The position numbers and the translations under genes were made by a program. The notes under the pieces are model-generated. The model ran no database searches. It saw only the letters and a list, made by a program, of their open reading frames with translations, and was not told where the DNA came from. Positions 1-11,426 of a stretch of 64,000 nt of DNA are shown piece after piece (within the stretch, counting starts at the first letter, position 1; every line of letters begins with the position of its first letter). Source of the DNA: Cystobasidiopsis lactophilus (taxonomy: Eukaryota; Basidiomycota; Agaricostilbomycetes; Agaricostilbales; Chionosphaeraceae). The stretch covers positions 3,014,293 through 3,078,292 of the forward strand of contig BCIO01000001.1 of assembly GCA_001599975.1 (NCBI GenBank), given 5' to 3'.

Positions 1-1598
1 GGTTTGTCTTGTTCTCCCTTGGCTTGCCTATATAGGGCTCATTCGCCTGTATGAGCAGCCGTCTAAGAAGAACTTGCAAAGGCTCTACGTCGTCCACGCC
101 GGCTTCTGGACCAAGCTTTTAATCAAAGTCTTCCTGAACAGCGTCGTGTCTGGGAAAGTTAGCCGCAAGGGCAAGGTCAAAACTCTCGCCACTCTATCAG
201 AACTAGCGAAGGAGGTGGATTTGAGACTGGCCGAGATTCCAGCGCAGGTCTACGAGTGCGTCTTTGTCAAATCTCGAGAACACCGGTTTGCCACCAGACC
301 CTGATCCCGTATTGATGGGTGGCAGCTGGAACTTCAAGCTGGAGCCTAGCATCACTATGCCATCGTGCTTTCCGCTTGACAAACAGTTCGGGGTGCCCTT
401 GGTTGAGGTGAGCCTTTCCGTTGCTTAGGCAGCTTTGTGCGAGCAGCTCAGACAACGGGCTCTGTACAGTTGATGGGGGCCCGCCTGGAACTTCCCAGAG
501 TGGCTAAGGACTGCATTGCGCACATTCGCGAATGCGGACTTTCCACAGAAGGCGTCTTTCGCCTGTCGCCCTCCACCGCCCGGCTACGGGCAGCTCGGGA
601 GGTCTACGATCGTGGTCAGCCGCTCACCTTGGCCAGATTTGGCAGCGCAGGCAACCAATCGTCAGTTCATTTGGCCGCCGCCCTACTCAAACTCTTTCTC
701 CGCTCGCTGCCATCGCCGGTCATCTCAAGCAAGGACTACGGCCTGATTGAACGCTGTCCAAGAGACGAAAACGAAGCAATAGCATACCTCAGAGATGTTT
801 TGCTGCCCGCTTTGGCTGATCGAGAGGGAGGAGAGGCGAATGTCGTGCTCCTTGGCGCCGTCCTGGAGCTACTTTGCGAGGCCGCTTTGCGCTCATGTAT
901 GTTCATCTCTTCTGCACCCCACCCACGGTCAGTTTACGATGCAAACAGCTCTCAGCAAGATGGATGCTCACAACCTGGCCGTCTGCTTGACGCCGGTCTT
1001 GGTTCGGTCCCAGGACCTTCACAAGGACGCCCGTCTGTGCCATGTTCCAGCCCCGCCGAGCTCTGTATCATCCTCTGGCAAAACAAAACTTCCAAGGGAG
1101 CTAGATGGCGCACTCGATGGCAAAGCAACACTGGGCAGCGTGGTTAAATTGATGATCCAAAGGCAAGTCTCGCTCTCCAAGGCCTCCTTGTTTCAGCAAC
1201 CTCTCTAAACTTTCTTTGCAAACAGATACCATGAAATTTTCCCTGATATGCCTATAGATGGCGAGGACAGCGTTGAAGCGCTGGCGTTGCCCGATTCGCC
1301 ACTGCCAGACCTTTCCACCTCGTCAGCCGACAGCGCCGAAAGCGTTCCGGCTCCCTCTTCACCTCTCCCGCTCCCGGCTTCTCCCCGTTCTACACCTCGC
1401 CGACCGCGCAAGATGACTACGGCTTCGGCTCAAACGTCTCACTTCGGCTCTGTCCACACCACTGCGCCATCCTTCTTCTCCTTTGGCCCTTCTTCCAGTG
1501 GCAAGAGGAGCATGCGACTGCTAAAAGGAGACACGGTCAAGCAAAGGTCGGGTCCACAAACCACTTCCCAGACCGCTCGAGCCATCTTCGGGAACTAG
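1..1598 (+). CDS. Sec14-like/RhoGAP domain protein, 5' end outside window
   Basis: This is probably a Rho-family GTPase-activating protein that docks on membranes through a Sec14/BCH-like lipid-binding domain, like animal ARHGAP1 and yeast Ecm25. The first visible exon (from about base 35, after a ...tatag acceptor) encodes the end of the Sec14-like domain with LYVVHAGFWTKLL. An intron at 256-325 leads to FGVPLVE, the usual opening of a RhoGAP domain. A second intron at 408-469 leads to LMGARLELPRVAKDC and EGVFRLSPSTARLR, which holds the expected catalytic arginine finger (EGVFR). LAAALLKLFLRSLPSPVI and KMDAHNLAVCLTPVLV complete the GAP core. The tail (1240-1598) is Ser/Pro/Thr-rich, low complexity and probably disordered. 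The exon junction near 895-950 could not be fixed. Domain assignment is firm; the cellular target is inferred. Confidence 0.8.
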
Positions 1599-1671
1599 CT
1601 CTTAGCGAGCACCTCTTGTACCTCTTCTTTTGTGGCCATTTCTCCGCTGGCTGCGAGCCATCCAGGCGCCA

Positions 1672-2236
1672 ATGTCCCTGCCCTTCAATGCTCGAGTGCC
1701 CCTTGGACGAGTCCTTGACCTGGGTTGTCGGACGCTGCAGCTGCTTTGCGCTGTCCACATCTTCAACGAGTATGCCCTGGATCTACGCTGGGTGCGCTCC
1801 TCTCCCTTGCATCTAGATTGCAATGATGCTGAGCGATAGGTCTACAGGCCACTGGACTCAGCATGTTCCCGACCTTTGGCGAGCGGCCCAACTTTGTGGT
1901 AGTAGAAGCATTGACGCTGTTGTGGCCTACGCTGCGCCCGCTCCAACGAGGCGATATTGTGACGGCTGTTCAGCCCAATACACTGGAGCCAGTCATCAAG
2001 CGCCTTATTGGCTTGCCGAACGACGAGATCCAAGTGTCGGCCACCAAGTTGATCCGGGTTCCTCAAGGGCATGTCTGGCTAGCTGGCGACAACGTATCAA
2101 ACAGCAGGGACTCAAGAGAATACGGCCCCGTCCCAATGGCTCTGCTGCGTGGCCGAGTGGTGGGAAAGGTAAGCGCTCATGCCATTGGGCCTGGCCATCA
2201 ATGTCCCTAGCTCAGTCGCCTGGTGTACGTCTGTAG
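1672..2236 (+). CDS. IMP1: Mitochondrial inner membrane protease subunit 1 (S26 signal peptidase)
   Basis: IMP1 is one catalytic subunit of the inner-membrane peptidase that removes sorting signals from proteins delivered to the mitochondrial intermembrane space. Exon 1 starts at the first in-frame ATG and encodes an N-terminal hydrophobic segment (RTLQLLCAVHIFNEYALDL). After a short intron (donor gtgcgc in ...CGCTGG|gtgcgc, acceptor ...tctacag) the reading gives TGLSMFPTF, which contains the catalytic serine. EPVIKRLIGLPNDEI then carries the general-base lysine, followed by the family motif GDNVSNSRDSREYGPVP. A last small exon after GRVVGK gives SPGVRL and a stop at 2236. An alternative acceptor 5 bases upstream would open a 230-codon extension that has no resemblance to the family. 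The short ending matches the usual size of about 160-190 residues. Confidence 0.85.
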
Positions 2237-2296
2237 CTCTGGCCTTGGAAAGAAAGAACATGGTTTGGTGCAGCACCAGCGTTCCCTATCACAAAG

Positions 2297-2336
2297 CCGT
2301 CCTAGATCGTCCTATCCCACAACCGTCCTAGATCGT
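2297..2336. repeat. 14-bp direct duplication, period 26 bp
   Basis: ccgtcctagatcgt occurs at 2297-2310 and again at 2323-2336. It lies in the short convergent spacer between the IMP1 stop and the stop of the minus-strand SnoaL-like gene, so it may sit in one or both 3' UTRs. Confidence 0.8.
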
Positions 2337-2363
2337 TTGCCATTGCCAGTGCAGTCGAGCGCG

Positions 2364-3014
2364 CTAGTTGCCAGAGAGGAGAGCAGAATCGGAGTAAGAA
2401 AAGACCTCTTTGATCTGGCCTTCAGGTTTATCAAGCTTGACGAGCCAGCAGCCGCAGTCCACGATATGCTTGCCGCTTTTGACTGCCCTCGTTATTTAGC
2501 CCCTGTGCGACGCCAGGGTCGAGAAGATAAAGGGAGAAGCCTACGCTTGCCAGCCGTTTTGAGCTGGATCGCAGCGCGAACGTCGCTTGCGAATACGTCG
2601 ACCAACTCGACCTTCTTTTTGCTTTCCTGCAACCTTCCACGTGAGAAGCTCGTTTGTCGGCGTTATTTGAACAATGAGACTAACGGACTCGTCGAACAGA
2701 CACTCGAGTTGCCAGAACAGCTGACCGACTGCAGTAACAGGCACGACTCAGTGCTTCATCACATGGCCACAACGGTGCCCTTCGCACTCACCCGCTTCGA
2801 CTCCAACGTACTCGCCCCCAAGAGGATGAGACCCCGATCCAACCGTCACATCGGCATTCACCGTCCATTTGACGTCCTGCGCTTTCCGTCACCTCACCGC
2901 GCCCGCCCACGCGCGAACTAGACTTACCGAGCAGAGCGCTCCGCCCAAGAACGCTAGACCATCGCCCTGCTCGAAGAGGGGTGCGATCAGCTTGCGGATG
3001 TGTGCTTCAGCCAT
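2364..3014 (-). CDS. SnoaL/NTF2-like fold protein
   Basis: A small protein of the ketosteroid-isomerase/SnoaL-like (cystatin-like fold) superfamily, whose fungal members are mostly uncharacterised. No exon is long enough to stand out by itself. Exon 1 (2928-3014) reads MAEAHIRKLIAPLFEQGDG, the helix that opens this fold, and ends at a gtaagt donor. Exon 2 reads DVKWTVNADVTVGSGSHPLG, the typical D-x-x-W-T-V...HPL strand. Later exons give VGQLFWQLECLFDES and KKKVELVDVFASDVRAA. The last exon contains GKHIVDCGCWLVKLD followed by GQIKEVFSYSDSALL, the C-terminal strand pair with its characteristic D-S-A-L ending; the stop is at 2364-2366. The last intron can use either a GT donor (c|gtaggc) or a GC donor (g|gcaagc) six bases earlier, and both keep frame. 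It is divergent from the acetyltransferase and convergent with IMP1. Confidence 0.72.
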
Positions 3015-3490
3015 GGTCGATGAAGAGGTGCTGGCGGTTCGTCGGTGGCAACAAAGCAAGAGCTGTTCAAGAGATCCTCTGCTCTGGAGCGCGAAGAAGA
3101 ATGAAGTCTTCCTTTTCGACGAAGAACAAGATCAAGGATATTATCACTATTACTGTAGCAGGAGGAAACAGGAAAAGATCAGCAGAACAAAAGGGTGCAG
3201 ACAAAAGACTTTCGTCGCCAAATCTTGTCGCGAATTGCGACGCGCTTGCAATTATCTGTTGGCTGCTACTGCCATGTTGAGACGAGGCAAAACGAGTGGT
3301 CTGTCTCCGCAAAGCTTGGACTTGCTGATGCTGCATTCGTTGCCCCAGACGGCAAGCCGTCAGCTCAAGGAGGTCTCCCTCCTTTCATCTTCCTTTTCCC
3401 AGCGACGAATTTGCGGCTACACATCGTTCAGTTCCGCCATTGCTCCTCTGTGCTATCTCAGTCCCGCCTTTACCTACATATTTGTTCACG
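3015..3490. other. Divergent intergenic region, SnoaL-like gene / acetyltransferase
   Basis: This holds the upstream regions of two divergently transcribed genes. An open frame runs through much of it on the plus strand, but it has no recognisable domain and no plausible codon use. I see pyrimidine-rich tracts just before the acetyltransferase start (tctgtgctatctcagtcccg) and no further element I can name. Confidence 0.5.
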
Positions 3491-4543
3491 ATGGCCGCCA
3501 CCTATAAAGGATTTTTCCTGCGAGATGCTGTGGCAACCGACGAGGACATTGCCTCCATCCTTCGCTTGATCAAAGACCTGGCTCTATACGAGAAAGTCCC
3601 AGAGATGGCGAAAGCCTCCGCAGAGCTCGTAGGCTTCAGACTGTCCACTTTGCGTTCGACGAGCAGGCCCACAGCTCTATGTGCCTTGCAGGTCAGGAAG
3701 AACCTATTCGAGAATCGTTTCGCCTCAACTGTCCTTGCTTACGAAGGCACTGTACGAAGCTCCTGTTGCGGTCCTCTTTGTGCGACTCTAAGTCCTCGAA
3801 CAGCCTGACGCTCCTGGACGAGCGGTCGGGTTCGCATTGTAAGGCTTTGGACTCGTTTGAAACTACTACTCCAAGATCTTATGAAGCTGTGGCATATATA
3901 TAGGTACTTCTTTAACGTAATTTGGTCTCTTCTCTCTCTGCCTCACACGCACTTACCCGTTCCGGTCAACGGATTTCAGTTTTCTACATGGACGGGCAAG
4001 TGGACTTGGCAGTGATTTTACTTTCCTGCCGCTCTTAATGCCGACCGACAGGCAAACCTGGGCTTTATCTGGAGGACCTGTTTGTGGAAGAGGATTACCG
4101 GTCGAAAGGTGTCGGTAAAGCCCTCTTTGCATGGCTGGGCAAGGTCGCACGCGAAAAGTCAGTCTTTTATTCTGGTTCTCATCTCCAAATCGCAGACTCA
4201 CTCGAGCTGCAGGGACTGCGCGCGAATGGATTGGGTGGTTCTCAAGTGGCAAGTCTCTCGTTATGCAACTTCCACTTTGAACCCAAAAGCTGAGCTTCTG
4301 AGCGCAGGAACGAGGTCAGTTTGTCGTAATTGCTTCGTCAAAAGCGCGCCGGTCCCCTGACTTCGTCTACAGCCAAGCATTAAGTTCTATCAGCGTTTGG
4401 TGAGTTTGCCTCTTCGAGCTTGTGTGCGCTTGGTTGCACACTCTCTAACTGTCCTTCATATTAAGGGGGCTGTGGCACAAGACGAGTGGCAGGGGATGCG
4501 CCTCGAAGGAGCGGCGCTGGCGTCTTTGGAGCATTTGGCATGA
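3491..4543 (+). CDS. GNAT-family diamine (spermidine/spermine-type) N-acetyltransferase
   Basis: An SSAT-like GNAT enzyme, expected to transfer acetyl from acetyl-CoA to a polyamine or similar amine. The spliced model is join(3491..3628, 3692..3751, 3804..3838, 3904..3916, 3980..3995, 4052..4157, 4213..4248, 4308..4314, 4373..4399, 4466..4543). It totals 516 nt, exactly 171 codons plus stop. It reads FLRDAVATDEDIASILRLI (N-terminal strand and helix), then PGRAVGFALYFFNFSTW, GKPGLYLEDLFVEEDYRSKG with the Q/R-x-x-G-x-G/A acetyl-CoA loop (RSKGVGKAL), then DWVVLKWNEPSIKFYQRLG and a C-terminal WQGMRLEGAALASLEHLA. These are the SSAT landmarks in order, at the family's usual length. Three exons are very small (13, 16 and 7 nt) and two introns begin with GCAAGT (3996, 4249). 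The substrate is inferred from family resemblance. Confidence 0.85.
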
Positions 4544-4814
4544 ACACATTGATCATCTTGAACAATCCTTGTGCATCTCATGCGCGTCTTTGAGCACGTC
4601 GCATTATCCTAAAAGCATCACACAGAGGAATAGGCAACGAGAGATGGGAAGCGACGAGGAACCGCCTGTGGCAAAGTAGCAAGCTCCTGTCTGTTTATGC
4701 ATCCCATTTCGTTTTTGCCTGGGACGACGACGACGATCTCGCTTCTTCCTTGTTGGCCTAGCTACAAACTACCGTCAACGACTACCCTGTGAGGTAGTCT
4801 CCAAACCAGCAAAA

Positions 4815-7800
4815 ATGGCCGACCCTCCATTGGGCACTCCGAGCCGGACGCTCAGCTCCATTGGCCGCCGAGAGTCGTCAGCTAGCTCCCAAGATTCGGC
4901 GGCTAGTACGGAGACCGTCATCAGGCTGCCTGCGACTCCCGCTGGACAGGCCACGCCCCTGCGCGCAAGGGCCAGCACGCCTACGACCCTTCGAGTTGCC
5001 AAACGCGATGCCTCTCTGGCGTCCGTCAATACAGCTCCGGCGTCGCCATCCAAGCAAATCGCAGAGCCGCACTTGCCCTCGTCTTTGGCGCCCACAGACC
5101 AGCCCAGGCGGCCTTCCAGAGTGAACATTGGCAACATAGGGGCGAGCTCTGCTGGGCTGCCCAGCCCCCGTCTTCGCGCCGCCTCGAGCTCCCGTCCGCC
5201 CATGGGCAGGAACGTGTCATCAAATCGGGCCAAAGGCAAGGGTCGAGCCAGAAGAGCAGAGTCTGTGGCATCAGTGGATTCGGGGGACGACAGCGACACC
5301 GGCTTGTCCTCCAGGGCCGGCGATGCGAACGACGAGCTGGAGCTGGAAGGCAAAAGGACGGACGACGAAGTGGAGCCTTTGGACCGCGGCGAGCAGCTGG
5401 TCAGGAAGCGCATGAAGGCCCGCAAGAAGGAGCAAAAGCGCCTGGCGACCATTGCTAAACAATCGGCAGCCGCAAAGTCGTCGCCGAAGCCGTCCCAGAG
5501 GCCATTTGCTGGCAACGAATCCGTCGACCTCACTTCAGACACCGAGCTTTCCAAGCCGCCGCACTCCAGGCAGACTACCTTTGACACTTTGCTCTCGAGC
5601 ACGCCGGTGTCGCCCACGTTCGAGCTCGAGCCCGCTTCTGAACAGCGCTTTCGCCCCCCACCTCCCGTTGCCGCCATACCAAGCTCCAACAGGCGGGTTA
5701 GCTACGCCTTCAGTCAGCCGGACGCCTCAGACAAAGGGGCCACCACTGACGGCGGTGAAGTCGTCTCTGGGCCCGAGGACTCTGAGGAGGACGAGGCGGA
5801 GCTCAACAGAGGAGGACCATCAGGAGAGGCCAGTGATTCAGATGAATATGATGACGAGGGTGATGATGTGGAGTGTACGTCCTCAAATTCTCGAGCCCTA
5901 TGGGACACCTCCTGAGCACCGAACGCACAGACACCCTAAAGGACCGCCAGGATGCGATCAACATCGAGCACCCTTTCGGTTTGCGCATCTGGAAGCCTGC
6001 GCTTTACAAGAAGTCGCGATCTGTGACCCGCAACGCCGAGGTCGACCTCCACCTCGCTCCTTCCTCGGCAGCCGAGCGCCACCTGCTGCCCGGAAACATC
6101 CTCTGGACTCTGATCTTTGGATCCTGGCTCGCACTTGTCTGCTTTGTTCTCAGCGCCGTGCTGTGGATCGTGCCCTGGGGCGGGTCGAAGTATGGCCGAG
6201 TGGTGTTCGAGCTTGGTGGCTACCTCTTTTGGCCGTTCGGGCGCTATGTCGAAGGGTGGGACCCCGACGGAACTCTCTTTGGGCCATTACTGGCTCGCAC
6301 GTTGGAAGAAGAGGAGGAAGAGAAGCTGGCAGATGGCGAAGAAGCGGACACCGCTGCCGAAGGGCGATACGACGACTCGGACGGCGAAAGCGTGGATGTG
6401 GAAGCACTTGGACGGACCTGGGGTCGCAAGAGGGGCGACACCATCACTGCCCACAGCTCGGAAGAGAGTTCGCGAGGCACGCTGCGCCCGGACCAGACGC
6501 CGCCACCGAAGGTGCGACCCGAAGAGCGCTCGACTTTGAAAGGTACACCGCAAAGAGAGTATGGGGCCATGGCTTCTACGTCGGCCTCGTCCACTTTGGT
6601 TGATCCGGATGGCCGCTCGCCTGGGCGCGACAAGATGAACGCCGAGGAGGCATTATACAACTACCTGCACCGCGACGACACCTTTCGCATCCGAGCGCTG
6701 GGCCGCCTCTCCTACTGGGCCGCCTTCTATTTTCTAATCGCACCGTGCATGCTGTTCGTGTGCGTTGCCTGCTGGGGGCTGGTTTTCCCCATCCCGATGG
6801 CCAAGCTCCTTTGGCAGCTCATGTCACACCTGGCACGCGAGCCGCTGGCGCTGCACTTTCGCTCTGCCCCCAAGTACCACCCTCCGCCAGATGCAGACGA
6901 GGACGCCATGCGCCCGCCGCCGCTGAAACCCGGGCAGCTGGCGCCCAAGCACTCAGCCAAAGTGTACGCAGCCGATCGCGGGGCTGGCCGCCTCATCGGC
7001 CCCAAAAGCCGCATCCTCTTGTGCATCTACAAAGCTATGGGTCTCCAGTACTACAAGTACACCGTGGACGGCGTCAACATCATCTTCATCGACCTCATGC
7101 CCGTGGTGTTCTTCGTGCTTTTCGACGCCTTCATCCTGCGCGAAAAGCTACCGCCGGGGACCACCGGCTTCCTTGCCTTCCTCACCAACCCCACCACCCT
7201 CTTCGTCCTGTCACTGGCGTCGGTCATCCCACTCTCCTACTTTATCGGTATGGCGGTGGCGTCCATTAGCGCCCAATCCTCAATCGGCATGGGCGCCGTC
7301 ATCAACGCCACCTTTGGGTCTATCATCGAGATGATACTCTACAGCATCGCGCTCGTGCAAGGCAAGGCTGAGCTCGTGGAGGGTTCTATCGTCGGCAGCT
7401 TGCTCGCTGGTGTGCTGCTCATGCCCGGAGTTAGCATGGTGAGCGGCGCGGTTCGCCGCAAGGAGCAAAAGTTCAATGCCCGGAGCGCGGGCGTCACATC
7501 CACCATGCTCATCATGGCCATCATTGGCACATTGACTCCCACCCTCTTCTACGAGATTTACGGCACGGCAAGTCATCGGGATCGCATCAGGCCTGTATCG
7601 CCCCCAAGCTGACCTGTTCGAGTCTCAGTTCCAATTAACGTGCGAAGGCTGCCCAGCCGGGCAGGTCGGCGAAGCTTGGCGATGCACCCGCTGCGTTTAC
7701 GAGCACGTCGACCCCATCGATGACCCCTTCTTCAAAAGCACCGTGCAGTATCTGAGCTACAACTGCGCAATAATCCTCGTCTTGGTAAGCAGCGGGCTTT

Positions 7801-9232
7801 GTCTCTCCCACCACGAGCACCTGTTAACTTCCAGTGTTGGGGCAGTCATATCTGGTCGGCCTTTGGTTCTCTCTTCGAACGCACGCTTCCCAGATTTGGC
7901 AGAATGCCCAGGGCCCGACCCTGCCAACGTCGGCGCCCCATTCAGCTCTGACGGTGCCGGCGTCAGCCAGGGTGCCGCCCTCGTCTCGCAAGGCAGCGGT
8001 TTACGACACTTTACAAAAGCTGGCGAACAGCCTTCAACGCAATTCAACCGCTTCGGCAGACGGAGCAACCAATCGCCCTGTCAGTTTGGCTGGGTCGAAT
8101 CCGTCTGCCGGTGCCCACTCCCGCCAGCCTTCGAAGACAGCTGTCAACGTGGCCGGGCAGCCCTCCAGTGCCGTCGTGGGGGCAGCCCCTGTCTTGACTG
8201 CCGAACAGTTCAGCTACTTCAACACGGCTATCGAAGAAATGCGGCAATATCAGTCGCACCATGACCAGCAGCCACTGCAGGCCGACCCGACCCCAGGCAA
8301 TGCACTGCGTCGGCAGCCTTCGCACGCTCGCGACCCTTCGCATGGCCTTGTTCTGCCGGTTGCTGAGGAGCCACACGGCGGCCATGATGCGCCAAACTGG
8401 AGCCGAGCGAAGAGCTTCAGCGTTCTAATGCTCTGCACGGTTCTTTACGCCGCCATCGCGGGTGAGTGCTTAACCTCTTTCCCGGAGCTGCTTCCTTATG
8501 GCTGATCTGAACACTCAGAGGTGCTGGTCGATGTTGTGGACTCTGTGCTTGCGGGCTCTGGCATCCCCGAAAAGTTCTTGGGCATCACCTTGTTTGCGTT
8601 GGTGCCCAACACAACCGAGTTTATGAACGCCATTTCTTTCGCTCTCAATGGCAATATCGCGCTCAGGTGCGCAGTTGTTCCCCTTCCCGCTCTTCGTCGT
8701 CTGAAGCGACTGACTACTCGCAGCATGGAAATCGGTTCTGCCTATGCTCTGCAAGTTTGCTTGCTGCAAGTGCCGGCTATGGTCGCCTTCACCCACTTTT
8801 ATAGCATCGGCAAGGAGTCGATGCTCCATCACGCGTTCACGTGCGTTCGCCGCTCGAGTGAGAGGGGGGCCAGCTGACACGGGTGCTTAGGCTCGTCTTC
8901 CCGAGATGGGACGTCATCGCCATCCTCTTTTCGGTCTTCCTTTTGACCTATGTGTATCTGGAAGCGAGGGCCAATTACTACAGGGGCAGCATTTTGGTTT
9001 TCAGGTGCGCGCGGTCTTCAAGCGGTCTGCTCCTTGCTGGGCATCCTGACCCCGAGACTTCTGCAGCTACATTGTTCTCATGTCAGGCTTCTACTTCGCA
9101 CCGGCTGGCAGGGACAACGCCGACGATCCCGCCTTGGTGCTTGCCACCTTTTCCGGATCGCACTCTGGCTACCAAGATCTCGGCTTTTTGCGGCAGATTC
9201 TGGCTCTGCTTCGGTCCATTTGGTCTCGTTGA
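4815..9232 (+). CDS. VNX1: VNX1-like vacuolar cation/H+ exchanger (CaCA superfamily)
   Basis: A large CAX-type antiporter resembling yeast Vnx1, which moves Na+/K+ (and relatives Ca2+) into the vacuole in exchange for protons. The join 4815..5874, 5931..7567, 7629..7784, 7846..8461, 8519..8666, 8724..8840, 8891..9004, 9067..9232 gives 1337 residues. About 360 N-terminal residues are Ser/Pro/acidic and disordered. INIEHPFGLRIWKPALYKKS opens a conserved block, followed by a membrane domain of the YccF type (GNILWTLIFGSWLALVCFVL). The exchanger repeats follow: the first holds GMGAVINATFGSIIEMILYS (alpha-1 signature), the second LGITLFALVPNTTEFMNAIS (alpha-2). A Ser/Pro-rich cytosolic linker separates the two halves. 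The intron at 7568-7628 has a GCAAGT donor. Ion preference cannot be read from sequence. Confidence 0.88.
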
Positions 9233-9488
9233 CGTACTTGCTTGTGACAGGGCTTATGTGGGGGCCAGTGACTCGATCCCTTCTTAATTGCTCATATCAT
9301 ACCCACCCATGGAAACGTCTAATCGCATTCTGCAACATTGTCCACGAGCTTGTTTGTCTAAACACACGGTCTGCCCCCGAAACATCCACCTCTGGGAGTC
9401 GTTCCTTGTTAAGTGGGCCGGGGTGAGAAAGACACTCGCGCGTCTCCTTGAGGCCAAAGCATTCCTATCCCAAATGTCTGACCTTCTT

Positions 9489-11123
9489 TCACGCCTTTGG
9501 CCAAGAACGCACCGCTGTTCAGATGTTGCCCCTGGCTCGGCTAGAGAGTACCACTTACCCGGTGACCACGCCTGCAGGCCGTCTGAAAGCGCCACGGGAA
9601 ACCCCTGGCCCAAGTCGCCACCTGCATCGTCGAGCATGCCGTCCACGGTCAAGTCAAACCCCTCGAGCAAGCGACATCCAAAGTACAGCACTTCGAATGT
9701 GGCGATCGTTCGACCTCTGCATATCCCAACTCCCCCTCCCCACGAATGCGCTTCTTGCGGAACCGAAAACTTGCCAGACTCGTCCAAGAAGCGGTCGCTC
9801 ACCCAATTTTCTGGGTCCGTATAGTTGGTTTCAGATGCCCATGTAGCGGCATCAGTCGCAACAAGAACGTCCCCGTCCTTGAGATGAAGGCTCGCGTTGG
9901 CATCGGGCGCGGAGATGACGGTGTCAACGGCGACATAGCGAGCCCAAAGGACTTTCTGAAACAGACGCAGGGTCTCATAAAGGCACGAAGCGAATCTACC
10001 AGGGCGGTCGACCAAATCAGACCGGTCTCCCGTCGCGTCTTGAAAGTCACTCACGTAGGCACAGCGTAAGGCAAGCCACTGACGGTCAGCGACTTGGGGT
10101 CTAGCTGAGCTACCTTCCATTCAGCCCTGGCTCGAGCAAGCAGCGCGGGGTGCTGCGAGAGGTGGAGAAGCGTCCACGCGAGGGCCTTTGTGGTGTTGGC
10201 AGCCGAAGCAAACATCAACCCGTACACGATCCTCCCAGAGTCAGTGGGTTCCAAAAGGGGATGCGTTCGCATTGCTCTGGCCACATCGGCCAACGCCGGG
10301 ACCGCTCCGTCCATCTGATCCTCTTCGATCCACTCGTTCAAAGTAGACACGAGCTCTTCCCTGGCGGCGATGGCGCGAGGTGCGCAGAGCTTTTGGAGTG
10401 TTGTGTGGCAAGGAAAAGATGCACAGGCGATGAGAGTGCCGAAGGCTTTGTCGAACGTGCCGTGGAGCTCAAGCAGCCTCTTGTGAGGTACGCCATCCCC
10501 AAAGAGAGCCGCGTTCAGCGCGACTGCGGAAGTTTTCAGATACAGACGGCCACAGATATATTTGGGGTGCACTTACTGCCAAAACGCTCAAGGGCAAGGT
10601 CTTCAAAGAGCCGCATAGTCTCGCCACCTCTGATGGCCTCGAGTTGAGCCTCTGCAGCAACTACGAAGCGCCGGCCATGCTCCTCTGTCGGTCCAGAGCC
10701 GAAATGGCGGTAAAACACAGGCACTAAGCCTGTCCATGCTTCTCCTTAAGCTACGAGGCAGTGGCAAAGTGAACACTTGCCCTTGAATGCCTCGGGATGG
10801 TTGAGCCATTTCTGAGACGCGCCGAATATGTGGTGGTCAAAGTGATGGTGAATCCTATAAGACAGCAAGTTCGAGGCCGGTGCAGCAAACGAGGCCGAAA
10901 TGAGCGCGTTGTCGATGAGCAGGATGGTGCGCCGGCCGTTCATTGCGCCCGGGCACAACCTCATCCACTTGACGCCCTTTTTCTTTTGGTCGAGAAGAAA
11001 CGTAACGCCTCCAGAGGGGGAGCCAAGTCGGACGCCATTCCATGCGCCGCCCAGCCAAGACCGAATGGCCGAAGCGTAGAACGCCAGCGCGAGCAAGGCG
11101 GTGGCAACGAGCAAGTCGAGCAT
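9489..11123 (-). CDS. Cytochrome P450, CYP7/CYP8-like
   Basis: A membrane-anchored P450 monooxygenase resembling the sterol/bile-acid 7-hydroxylase type (clan 7). The start at 11123 gives an N-terminal anchor (LLVATALLALAFYASAIRSW). Later exons encode LIDNALISASFAAPASNLL, then a substrate-recognition region, and the I-helix FASAANTTKALAWTLLHL, which has A-N-T instead of the usual acid-Thr pair, as CYP7-type enzymes do. The ExxR helix is ETLR in SCLYETLRLFQKVLW. YTDPENWVSDRFLDESGK is the PERF-like region and SWGGGVGICRGR is the heme loop with its cysteine; the usual first Phe is Trp here. After LQAWSPG a gtaagt donor and cag acceptor lead to a short last exon ending at 9489; without that splice the frame would run to 9284. 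Convergent with the exchanger gene. Confidence 0.82.
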
Positions 11124-11426
11124 GGTCTTCGGAGGGCCAAGTTCGTGATACGGGACAAGGAGAAGGCTAGCGAGATAGAGCACCGAGAATGACGCTCCGC
11201 GGCAGCCCCGATACTCCCACGGAGCTCCCACGCGGTGGCGGATTTCACGTGTCAGTGGTGGACCACGGAAATAGCTATTCGAAATAGTTCGTGGCAAGGT
11301 CGCAATGACACTGGGCCAAAAGGGGGAGGGAGAGCCTTCGCAGACATCTGTGACAGGGAAGCCCGCCACCAAGAAAGAAAGGCTCGAAGTCTCGTTCGCC
11401 TCTCGGACCTGGACGAGCAAAAGGAA
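11124..11426. other. Upstream region of the P450 (minus) and of the hypothetical plus-strand gene
   Basis: Open frames cross this interval on both strands but none has recognisable content. It includes the presumed promoter of the P450. I see no repeat or structured element. Confidence 0.4.

Noticed and set aside
2223-2921. 230-codon plus-strand open frame continuing from IMP1
   Set aside because: No domain-like content; the opposite strand splices into a SnoaL-like protein, and a neighbouring acceptor gives IMP1 a normal C-terminus.
4775-5689. 304-codon minus-strand open frame
   Set aside because: Antisense shadow of the Ser/Pro/acidic N-terminus of the VNX1-like exchanger; composition only.
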